A stretch of 12,756 nt of DNA from NCBI GenBank assembly GCA_018644785.1, contig JABGPV010000150.1, forward strand, positions 1-12,756. The letters are read 5' to 3'. Positions 1 through 5,976 of this stretch are shown piece by piece (position 1 is the first letter of the stretch; each line of letters opens with the position of its first letter). The notes below the pieces were generated by a model, which saw nothing but the letters and a program-made list of their open reading frames with translations, was not told the origin of the DNA and did not search any database. A program made the translations under genes and the position numbers. This DNA comes from Deltaproteobacteria bacterium. GTDB lineage: Bacteria > Desulfobacterota > DSM-4660 > Desulfatiglandales > Desulfatiglandaceae.

Positions 1-84
1 CGCCCTTTCAGGGCTGAGATTGTTGTTAAATCCTCACCCAGGGCGTTGCCCTGGGCTAATATGTAGTGCCCTTTCAGAGCTGAA
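1..84. repeat. REP-like cluster of short palindromes
   Basis: Three small palindromic units lie in 84 bases. GCCCT-TTC-AGGGC is at 2-14 and GCCCT-TTC-AGAGC at 68-80. The surrounding 16-mers (2-17 and 68-83) match at 15 of 16 positions. Between them lies a perfect 8-bp inverted repeat, CCCAGGGC-GTT-GCCCTGGG, at 37-55. Short GC-rich hairpins in direct orientation at an intergenic site are typical of REP/BIME-type elements. The array may continue beyond the left edge. No transposase is visible. Seen: the repeats. Inferred: that they belong to a dispersed family. Confidence 0.55.
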
Positions 85-391
85 TTGAGAATGGCAATCA
101 TTCAGTTGTGTATCTCTGCGCAGATAGTGGGCGAAGTTAGAGCCAAGCCCAATATCATTGTATGTGTATGGTTGCGGAAAGAGTGGCAACCCTTAGGTTA
201 GTGCGGAAGGCGGGACGTCTATGCTTTTATGCGTTTCTTTCATTTTTTTGATAAGTTAACAGGGGACGCATTGGGATTGAATATTGAAAAGAAAAGGAAC
301 AAATTGAACCCCGGAAGTGCGAAGGTTTTCTTGCGCGTATTTCGAGGCTTTTTGATTGACCCTTTCAGTTTTGACGACTGTTACAGAAACC
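85..391. other. Intergenic stretch without a recognisable gene
   Basis: This is about 300 bases downstream of the minus-strand toxin gene. The only long plus-strand open frame here (starting at 229) has no ribosome binding site, runs into the toxin gene on the opposite strand and has no recognisable motif. No convincing terminator hairpin with a T-run was found for the toxin-antitoxin pair. Nothing else is supportable. Confidence 0.5.
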
Positions 392-673
392 TTAGGGCAA
401 TCGGGCTGGATCTTGCCTATTATCGAAAACAGCATGCACAACTATCTCCTTTTCTTCAATCGTGTAAAAAATTGAAAAAGGAAACCGTTGCACCAAGGCA
501 CGCCTGAAATCGGCATGGTGTTTGGCAAACAATTTCGGCATCTGTTGGATTGTTTCAATTGCGACTTCAACACAGTCAAGAAATTCAAATCCTAATCCAC
601 GGCGTTGTTCCTCATACCATTCAAAGGCAATATCTAAATCATCTTTGGCCCTGCCGGCATAACGAAGTCTCAT
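392..673 (-). CDS. ParE/RelE-superfamily toxin of a type II toxin-antitoxin pair
   Basis: This 93-residue protein matches the ParE/RelE toxin pattern. It has an N-terminal basic strand followed by a helix (about 9-22, ending in EWYEEQRRGLG) and then the EFLDCVEVAIETI helix (30-42). The strand block with HADFRRALVQRFPFSIFY follows at 53-70, and it ends IVVHAVFDNRQDPAR, the usual last strand. Length is normal for the family. RelE members cleave mRNA on the ribosome and ParE members poison gyrase; the sequence does not decide between them. Its ATG overlaps the antitoxin stop as ATGA, so the two are translationally coupled. It looks intact. Confidence 0.9.
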   Translation of the reverse strand: MRLRYAGRAKDDLDIAFEWYEEQRRGLGFEFLDCVEVAIETIQQMPKLFAKHHADFRRALVQRFPFSIFYTIEEKEIVVHAVFDNRQDPARLP

Positions 674-897
674 CTATACTTTTCCCGCAGGCCCTCATGA
701 ACTTCCCGCCAATCATGCAGTGCCAGGTTGCCCTCTTTGTACTGGCTGTATCTCCTTTCAAGCTCACGTTTCTGCCAGTCCGGCATAGGAAGGTTGCCTC
801 TTTCGAGAGCGATTGAATCCCAGATATCCTGTGTCAGAATCAGTTTTTGGGAAAGACTCAACTTTTTTATTTCAGATGCAATTTTGTCCTGTTCCAT
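670..897 (-). CDS. Antitoxin, addiction-module component family (TIGR02574-like)
   Basis: This is a predicted 75-residue antitoxin. The core SLSQKLILTQDIWDSIA (about 14-30), followed by LPMPDWQKRELERR, is the hallmark of the short addiction-module antitoxins (Unstab_antitox type) that pair with ParE/RelE toxins. The frame is open upstream to an ATG at 960. I chose the internal ATG at 897 because a GGAG sits 8-9 bases before it and because the protein then begins like its relatives. The C-terminal half is charged (HDWREVHEGLREKYR), as expected for the segment that wraps the toxin. The antitoxin-first order with a 4-nt overlap is the classic arrangement. No separate DNA-binding domain is visible. 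Confidence 0.87.
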   Translation of the reverse strand: MEQDKIASEIKKLSLSQKLILTQDIWDSIALERGNLPMPDWQKRELERRYSQYKEGNLALHDWREVHEGLREKYR

Positions 898-950
898 TTC
901 TTGGCTCCAGAGGATGTCGAGCATGTTGCTACTCAACTGCGTCCATTCAA

Positions 951-979
951 AACATCCCAAATACCGTTATCGTTGTCAA
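951..979 (-). promoter_or_regulatory. Candidate sigma70 promoter for the toxin-antitoxin operon
   Basis: On the minus strand a perfect TTGACA (-35, positions 979-974) is followed after 17 bases by GATGTT (-10, positions 956-951), which matches 3 of 6 consensus bases. It lies about 55 bases upstream of the chosen antitoxin start at 897. The -35 and spacing are good and the -10 is weak. It also explains why translation is unlikely to begin at the upstream ATG at 960. Confidence 0.4.
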
Positions 980-1285
980 TGGATTTATTTTCTTTTTCTA
1001 CATGCCTTTGTCGGTCGAAGAGGGTCGTAAAGGGGTTACCGGCCTGATGCCTCCATACTCAGAATGATGGCCTCGTCTTCCTGATCAACAATCTCCTGGT
1101 TCTTTGATCATTTCCGCTCTTTTACATAACGGACCTGGTCCGCTGAAAACCATATCCTGAACTTTTTTTATGAAGTGAGACCGGATATGTCACAGTTGGG
1201 GTATAAGGTTGATGCCAAGGATAAACAAGTGGCGGGTCAAACAGGATTTAAACATCTAAAATCACTGAGAATGGAGGCAAACATC
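980..1285. other. Divergent intergenic region, no supported gene
   Basis: This separates the minus-strand toxin-antitoxin pair from the plus-strand protease gene. Several short open frames cross it on the plus strand, but none has a ribosome binding site or a recognisable motif. On the minus strand a short open frame around 1040-1100 ends in EAIILSMEASGR, which looks protein-like but has no start or context. The region contains the palindrome listed at 1130-1142. The frame of the protease gene is also open back to an ATG at 1175, but without a ribosome binding site there. Confidence 0.45.
1130..1142. promoter_or_regulatory. 13-bp perfect palindrome upstream of the ClpP-like gene, possible operator
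   Basis: CGGACC-T-GGTCCG is a perfect 6-bp inverted repeat around a single central base, about 145 bases before the protease start. The small centre fits a dimeric regulator site better than an RNA hairpin. No promoter elements could be placed confidently next to it, so the operator role is inference. Confidence 0.25.
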
Positions 1286-1864
1286 ATGAGTGAAGGAAAC
1301 GGAAAGAAGGAGAAAGGATTGAGTGATTACGGAATTATTTATTTGTCCGGACCCATCGAGGTTGAGACTTCGGAAAGTGTCTGCAAAGAGATCATCGAAT
1401 ATAACATTTCCGGGAAAACAGACCACATCCAGATGATCATCAATTCCTCGGGCGGATCATGTCCGGATGGGTTCGCCATCATCGATATCATGGAATGGTC
1501 CCGGATTCCCATCTTCACCACCGGGATCGGGATGATCGCTTCCATGGCCCTTCTGGTCTTCATGACGGGAACCCGGGGGCGAAGGGTTATTACGCCCAGG
1601 ACATCAATGCTGTCCCATCGATATTCATCCATGACCTGGGGAAGCCACAGCCAGCTTCTGGCAACCCGGAAGGAGCAGGACCTGGAACATGACCGGATTG
1701 TCGATCACTATCTGCGTTATTCCGGAATCCAGTCCAAAAAAAAACTGGCAGAATACCTCTTAAGAGACGTGGATACCTGGCTGACTCCCCAGGAAGCGGT
1801 GAAGTTCCTGGTGGATCTGGTGGAACCTCTGAAACCCCATATCAGCGGAGAAAGGAGGGGCTAA
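1286..1864 (+). CDS. ClpP-like (Clp-fold) serine protease subunit
   Basis: This 192-residue protein has the ClpP/crotonase-type serine protease fold. The order is typical of ClpP: IIYLSGPIE near the N terminus, IQMIINSSGGSCPDGFAIID (oxyanion-loop SGG), then GMIASMAL with the nucleophile at Ser86, TSMLSHRYS with His111, and DVDTWLTPQEAV with Asp163, aligning with E. coli ClpP Ser/His/Asp. All three catalytic residues are present. The motifs diverge from housekeeping ClpP (GQAASMGA, MIHQP), so it is probably a paralogue of the SDH/Clp-fold group rather than the main ClpP. The start at 1286 is chosen because GGAGG (1273-1277) lies 8 bases upstream; the frame is open back to 1175. It ends one base before the next gene. 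The adjacent AAA+ ORFs suggest an ATPase partner. Confidence 0.88.
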   Translation: MSEGNGKKEKGLSDYGIIYLSGPIEVETSESVCKEIIEYNISGKTDHIQMIINSSGGSCPDGFAIIDIMEWSRIPIFTTGIGMIASMALLVFMTGTRGRRVITPRTSMLSHRYSSMTWGSHSQLLATRKEQDLEHDRIVDHYLRYSGIQSKKKLAEYLLRDVDTWLTPQEAVKFLVDLVEPLKPHISGERRG

Positions 1865-1865
1865 T

Positions 1866-2609
1866 ATGACCTTGACGGATTTGAATCATATGCCGGCAAA
1901 ACAGCCTTTACCGTCTTTATCGAAACCCGACAACAAAAAGGACCCGGAGATGTTTAAAGACAACATAGAGCACCTTGAGGCCCTGGAGCATATATCAAGA
2001 CTCAGACTGGCCAGGGCCTATCTCCTCGGCGGAAAGCCCCTTCAACAATCGCCGGACCATCACAGCACGTATCCATTCCGGAAACCCGATGACCCGCGCG
2101 AACCGGCCATTCCATTTCCCGGGATTTCGGCGGGGAAAATGACCCTTGATGAAATAGAAACCGCATTGAATGGTCTGGAAACGACAACCCGGGCGAAGGT
2201 CAAGAAATCCCTTGAACAGGGTGTTGAACTTCATTTCCAGGAATTCTGCCACTCCTACAAGCTGGACGCCTTCGAGCAGACCGTCCTTGCCCTGCTCGTG
2301 GCAAATAGCACAGGGAAGGCCTTCAGGGATTTCTATAAAAAGTCGGAATTTGATCCCCACGACCGGGAAGACGGGGGGATGAGCATCGGGGCAATCCTGT
2401 CCATTATTCACCCGGATTACCGGGAGCAGATAACCGGAAGGAAATATTTCAGCATTGACGCCTCCCTGGTCAAACAGGAGATTGTGATTCCCTGGGATCA
2501 TTTTGATAACACCACCAACATTCTCGATGTTTATGAAACCCTTAGGCGTTTCAAGGGTGCGATAAATGTCCCGGTTCTGTTTGGAAATTCGGGTTGGAAA
2601 AAAGGCTGA
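1866..2609 (+). CDS. N-terminal half of a winged-helix AAA+ ATPase, stopping at the Walker A loop
   Basis: This 247-residue ORF has a GGAGGGG ribosome binding site (1854-1860), 5 bases before its ATG, inside the end of the protease gene, so the two are coupled. Residues 32-60 (HLEALEHISRLRLARAYLL) and 95-230 resemble the regulatory N-terminal region of large bacterial AAA+ ATPases, where a winged-helix-like segment (LDAFEQTVLALLVANSTGKAF, about 133-153) precedes the ATPase core. The last residues are INVPVLFGNSGWKKG (233-247). The expected continuation there is a Walker A loop of the form GPPGTGKT. Instead the loop is garbled (K instead of G before the Lys, G instead of Thr/Ser) and a TGA follows. 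The rest of the ATPase lies in another frame downstream. Most likely the 5' part of a broken gene; a functional split is less likely. Confidence 0.6.
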   Translation: MTLTDLNHMPAKQPLPSLSKPDNKKDPEMFKDNIEHLEALEHISRLRLARAYLLGGKPLQQSPDHHSTYPFRKPDDPREPAIPFPGISAGKMTLDEIETALNGLETTTRAKVKKSLEQGVELHFQEFCHSYKLDAFEQTVLALLVANSTGKAFRDFYKKSEFDPHDREDGGMSIGAILSIIHPDYREQITGRKYFSIDASLVKQEIVIPWDHFDNTTNILDVYETLRRFKGAINVPVLFGNSGWKKG

Positions 2610-2637
2610 TGTCCACGGAAAAATGGAGGATTGAAAT

Positions 2638-3354
2638 ATGGCCTCTGGTTTGAAACGAAAAAGAAAGAGAAAAGACATGGGACGAATCCACAATCAGGTG
2701 TTCGACAAGAATGAACGGTTTGTTCTTCGCCACACAGCCGACCTTCTAATCCGGCACCTTGACCGCTATCCGGTTTTGGATGAGGAAATTCTGGAGCTGA
2801 TTTGTTGGAATCTGGGGGATAACAGGGAAAACCTGAGCAAATGCCTGGTGGAACAGCTCGAAGATGATGACCGGGAGGATATTGAGGAAGAGCTTTCAGA
2901 AGCCATTTTGATCATGGATGAAGCGGAATCCCTGCTTTTTAGTCGGGATCGGGCGCGGAGTTCCTGGGAGATCAGCCTCACCAATGAATTTCTAACCAGC
3001 ATGGAACGTTTCAGGGGAATTCTGATCTGCACCTCCAACCGAATGAAGGACCTGGATTCAGCTTCCATCCGGAGGTTCAACCACAAGGTAAGCTTTGGTT
3101 TTCTTACCTCAAGGGGGAACGTTATTTTTTACCGGAGACTTCTCTCGTCTCTGATCAAATCGCCACTGGACCGCGAAAACGAGAACCGGTTGATACAGAT
3201 TGCAGATTTATCCCCCGGCGATTTCAAGACGGTGAGGGACCGATATTCGTTTCACCCTTCACAAGGGTTGAAACATGAAACCCTTGTGGGGGCCCTGGAG
3301 GAAGAGGCGATGGTCAAGAAAACCCATAGCGGGGGAAATGCTATCGGGTTTTAA
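2638..3354 (+). CDS. C-terminal half of an AAA+ ATPase: Walker B, sensor 1, Arg finger, no Walker A
   Basis: This 238-residue ORF starts 28 bases after the preceding stop, with GGAGGA (2625-2630) 7 bases before its ATG. Residues 90-95 are Walker B (ILIMDE). RSSWEISLTNEFLTSMERF (107-125), sensor 1 in ICTSN (Asn134) and the arginine-finger segment SIRRF (143-147) follow as in CDC48/FtsH-like AAA proteins. The lid region has LSPGDFKTVRDRY (191-203) and a tail ending NAIGF. No Walker A exists in residues 1-89. That segment (KRKRKRK near the start, then an acidic stretch LEDDDREDIEEEL at 74-86) is longer than the usual Walker A to Walker B distance and I do not recognise it. Alone it should not bind ATP normally. 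It is the 3' part of the ATPase begun in the previous ORF. Confidence 0.6.
   Translation: MASGLKRKRKRKDMGRIHNQVFDKNERFVLRHTADLLIRHLDRYPVLDEEILELICWNLGDNRENLSKCLVEQLEDDDREDIEEELSEAILIMDEAESLLFSRDRARSSWEISLTNEFLTSMERFRGILICTSNRMKDLDSASIRRFNHKVSFGFLTSRGNVIFYRRLLSSLIKSPLDRENENRLIQIADLSPGDFKTVRDRYSFHPSQGLKHETLVGALEEEAMVKKTHSGGNAIGF
3319..3352. terminator. Hairpin terminator overlapping the end of the AAA+ ORF
   Basis: AAAACCCATAGC (3319-3330) pairs with GCTAT-C-GGGTTTT (3340-3352), giving a 12-bp stem with one bulged C, a 9-base loop and a short T-run. The A-rich 5' arm gives a T-run on the other strand too, so it could also act on transcripts from the convergent GTPase gene. It sits inside the last codons of the ATPase ORF, just before its TAA. 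Confidence 0.6.
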
Positions 3355-3583
3355 TGCCACAATCAGAAAAGGAAAACGAGTTGGCAACTTTTCCAGAGTT
3401 TCCTTATTTCAAGAAAACAGGGAACATAGATTCACACAACATATCCATACCCACAACATAATGCTATCTATGCCCACAGAGAAAAATGTGTAATATCGTC
3501 ATTCGGGCGGGCGCACCGAGAGTTGAGATATGCCATGGCTCGCACCATTTTCTAAAGATAAAACCATTGGACCCTTGCATACT

Positions 3584-4444
3584 TCAGGCGGCTGACGTGC
3601 CGTCTTCCGGCATCTCCAGGGTAATCTTGCCGAATTTCCCTTTTCTGAAATCACCCAGTACAATGCGAGATACGCGCATATAATCGATATTCTTATTTTT
3701 CCTGATACAACCCCTTTTCATGGCAATACATTCAAGGATCTCAAGGGGGGATAGGTCTTGGATATGAATCTGATACCGCCGCGCAAGATTCGCTGGTGCT
3801 AGGTCGATCAACTTTTTCAATAACGAAAGGGAAAGGGTTTCCAGGTCCAGGACTTCATCCTTTATGGCGCCGATAAGGGCCAAACTTTCAAAAGTTTCTT
3901 CATCTTCTCTGGGCCACAAAATCCCCGGCGTGTCAAATAGTTCCAAGTGTCTGTGGGTCGTCACCCTTTGTTTGATCTTTGTGATGCCCGGCTTGTTGGC
4001 AATTTTGGTCTTTTTCTTTCCGGCGATGGCATTGATGATTGTAGATTTGCCCACATTAGGGATACCCACGACCATGGCCGTAATAGCCTTTTGCCGGTCT
4101 TTCATGTTGTGTAATTTGGATGTCTTGCCGCTTAAGACACCATGGGCCGATTTAATGAGCTTTTTAATGCCATTTCCGTGAACCGCGCTCACGGTCACAG
4201 CTATGGCGCCATTTTCCCTGAAATAGGCGGTCCATTCTCTATCGCCTGCGTCATCACTCAAATCGCATTTGTTTAAAACCACAATCCTCGGTTTTTCTCT
4301 GGTAATCAAATCAATACGTTCATCCCGGCTGCACCGGGGAATTCTTGCATCCAGTATCTCGAAAATGATATCCGCGGATTTCAAGTTTTTCCGCAGAACC
4401 ACTTCCGATGATCTCATATGTTTGGGAAACCAGTTGATGTTCAT
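3584..4444 (-). CDS. RbgA/YlqF-family ribosome-biogenesis GTPase
   Basis: This 286-residue protein is about the size of B. subtilis RbgA (YlqF), a GTPase for late large-subunit assembly. The GTPase motifs are in circularly permuted order: G4 NKCD (58-61), G5 SAV (86-88), G1 GIPNVGKS (127-134), G2 PGIT (152-155), G3 DTPG (171-174). The opening INWFPKHM resembles the WFPGHM signature of the family, with Lys replacing the usual Gly. DARIP (32-36) is also characteristic. A C-terminal helical domain follows (about 185-265). A GGAG lies 5 bases before the ATG. It is convergent with the AAA+ ORFs and divergent from the lipid operon, and appears monocistronic. The 229 bases beyond its stop (3355-3583) hold no recognisable gene. 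Confidence 0.88.
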   Translation of the reverse strand: MNINWFPKHMRSSEVVLRKNLKSADIIFEILDARIPRCSRDERIDLITREKPRIVVLNKCDLSDDAGDREWTAYFRENGAIAVTVSAVHGNGIKKLIKSAHGVLSGKTSKLHNMKDRQKAITAMVVGIPNVGKSTIINAIAGKKKTKIANKPGITKIKQRVTTHRHLELFDTPGILWPREDEETFESLALIGAIKDEVLDLETLSLSLLKKLIDLAPANLARRYQIHIQDLSPLEILECIAMKRGCIRKNKNIDYMRVSRIVLGDFRKGKFGKITLEMPEDGTSAA

Positions 4445-4604
4445 TGTATCTCCGTGGTGTTAGGTGGTAGGCATTAGAGCACATTTGAGCATCAATCGCA
4501 ATGATTCCCATACGCAAGCCAACAGACCTTGAAAAACCTGTTTCTCTCATTGCTTTGCAATAATAAGTTGCAAAAATGAATGATTATTTGGTACTGGTAT
4601 CCTC
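4445..4604. promoter_or_regulatory. Divergent promoter region between the GTPase gene and the lipid-transport operon
   Basis: This 160-bp, AT-rich gap lies between two divergently oriented genes and must carry their promoters. The self-complementary hexamer TTGCAA occurs twice 13 bases apart (4555-4560 and 4568-4573), flanking TAATAAG, which could be a regulator site or part of a promoter. A TTGAAA at 4529-4534 has no convincing partner at the right distance. No clear -35/-10 pair could be fixed. Confidence 0.35.
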
Positions 4605-5774
4605 ATGAAGCCACATGGTCATGCAAACGACAAAACAGAATCAGGATCACAAACTTGTGAGATTTCTTTTGACCGCTCTGATGAAAAGAAGCTTCTGATC
4701 AGCCTTGTCGGAAGCTGGACCCTCAAATGCAAACGGCCTTCAGCCGATGTTGTCAAAAAGGAGATTTCTACGGGGGCTCCTACAGACATTGCGTTTAATA
4801 CAACCGGCATTACCAACTGGGACAGCGGCCTTCTCATATTCCTGGGCCGGGTCATCGATCTGTCTTTAAAAAACGGCATCACCGTAGACAAAACCGGCCT
4901 GCCGAATGGCGCCGGAAAGCTATTGGATCTCGCAGTGGCAGTGCCGGAGAAAGAGGGTGCTAGAAAAAAACCTCAGGAAGAAACATTTCTTTTTCGAATC
5001 GGTTCCGAGGCAATGGATTTTTTTCGCTCCTCAGGGGAAGCACTTGACTTTGTGGGTGAAGCCTTCATGGCATTTACCCGGTTCCTCGCAGGCAAAGCCC
5101 GATTTCGCCGCTCTGATCTGACACGGATCATACAGGACTGCGGTATCGAAGCCCTCCCCATTGTCTCGCTCATCAGTCTTCTGGTGGGCCTGATTCTCGC
5201 TTTTGTGGGAGCGGTCCAGCTGATGATGTTCGGCGCCCAGATTTACGTGGCCAACCTGGTGGGAATCTCAATGGTCCGCGTCATGGGGGCGGTCATGGCC
5301 GGCATCGTCATGGCCGGGCGAACCGGTGCCGCCTTTGCCGCCCAACTGGGCACCATGCAAGTGAATGAAGAGATCGATGCTTTTAAAACCATGGGCATCT
5401 CCCCCATGGAATTCCTGGTGCTGCCACGCATCCTGGGCCTGACCCTCATGATGCCCCTGTTGTGCCTTTACGCGGACCTGATGGGCATCCTGGGCGGATT
5501 TATAGTTGGGGTGGGCATGCTGGACTTGAGCATGGTGGAATACTACAACCAAACCAAAGCATCCGTTACATTGAGTGATCTCTGGATCGGTATTGTTCAG
5601 AGTGCGGTCTTCGGCATACTGGTAGCGCTTGCCGGCTGCCTGCGGGGAATGCAGTGTGGCAGAAGCGCATCGGCCGTGGGGAATGCGGCCACCTCGGCCG
5701 TGGTAACCGGCATTGTCGCCATCATCGTCGCCACTGCCATCATCACGGTCATCACCAATGTACTGGGAATCTAA
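4605..5774 (+). CDS. mlaE: MlaE-family lipid ABC transporter permease with N-terminal STAS domain
   Basis: This 389-residue protein fuses two parts. Residues about 18-112 look like a STAS domain, the MlaB-like fold: ISLVGSWTLKC, then TTGITNWDSGLLIFLGRVIDL. Residues about 150-389 are an MlaE permease with several hydrophobic segments and the family signature AGRTGAAFAAQLGTMQVNEE (237-256), followed by IDAFKTMGISPMEFLVLPR. MlaE forms the inner-membrane dimer moving phospholipid between the membrane and the MCE ring; MlaB normally binds the ATPase. The fusion explains the lack of a separate mlaB here. The ATG at 4605 is the first possible start after an in-frame stop at 4581-4583, but no good ribosome binding site precedes it. 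First gene of the operon; in E. coli the order is F-E-D-C-B. Confidence 0.9.
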   Translation: MKPHGHANDKTESGSQTCEISFDRSDEKKLLISLVGSWTLKCKRPSADVVKKEISTGAPTDIAFNTTGITNWDSGLLIFLGRVIDLSLKNGITVDKTGLPNGAGKLLDLAVAVPEKEGARKKPQEETFLFRIGSEAMDFFRSSGEALDFVGEAFMAFTRFLAGKARFRRSDLTRIIQDCGIEALPIVSLISLLVGLILAFVGAVQLMMFGAQIYVANLVGISMVRVMGAVMAGIVMAGRTGAAFAAQLGTMQVNEEIDAFKTMGISPMEFLVLPRILGLTLMMPLLCLYADLMGILGGFIVGVGMLDLSMVEYYNQTKASVTLSDLWIGIVQSAVFGILVALAGCLRGMQCGRSASAVGNAATSAVVTGIVAIIVATAIITVITNVLGI

Positions 5775-5787
5775 GGCGGCAAGCCGC

Positions 5788-5849
5788 AGTTTTAAGTTTA
5801 AAGTTTCAAGTTTTAAGTTTAAAGTTTCAGGTCTAAAGTTTAAAGGTTT
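5788..5849 (+). repeat. AT-rich 21-nt tandem duplication between mlaE and mlaD
   Basis: Two perfect copies of a 21-base unit (core TTTTAAGTTTAAAGTTTC) lie head to tail at 5788-5808 and 5809-5829. A degenerate third copy (GGTCTAAAGTTTAAAGG) follows at 5830-5846. The unit is itself built from AGTTTAA-like subrepeats. It begins 13 bases after the permease stop, in the 202-bp gap before mlaD. The rest of the gap (5850-5976) is also T-rich and shows no gene. Such tracts arise by slippage and could vary in copy number. Confidence 0.8.
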
Positions 5850-5976
5850 TGGTTTTAGGTTTTTCAGTCAATGAACTTTTTGTTTTTTGTGGCGGAATAC
5901 CAGGTGATAAGGGCTTAGGCTTTTAGGAAAAACCAAAACAGATCAGCAAAATGGACATTCAGGAGACCCATAGACA

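Noticed and set aside
1..84. Repeats considered as a CRISPR array edge
   Set aside because: The units are palindromic 16-mers with one mismatch, only two copies are present, and the intervening sequence itself contains a palindrome. This does not fit direct repeats with unique spacers.
229..507. Plus-strand open frame of 92 codons overlapping the toxin gene
   Set aside because: There is no ribosome binding site and no recognisable motif, and it runs antisense through a well-supported ParE/RelE-type toxin.
728..1067. Three overlapping plus-strand open frames opposite the antitoxin and its promoter
   Set aside because: Their compositions are typical of antisense frames. They overlap the antitoxin gene on the other strand and have no family resemblance or start signals.
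1040..1170. Minus-strand fragments ending EAIILSMEASGR and KEPGDC
   Set aside because: They look mildly protein-like, but lie in different frames without starts or ribosome binding sites. Too short to call even as a pseudogene.
2815..2850. A GITGKT string in an alternative frame, considered as a displaced Walker A loop
   Set aside because: It lacks the leading Gly at the right distance, is flanked by stops and lies too close to Walker B. Coincidental.
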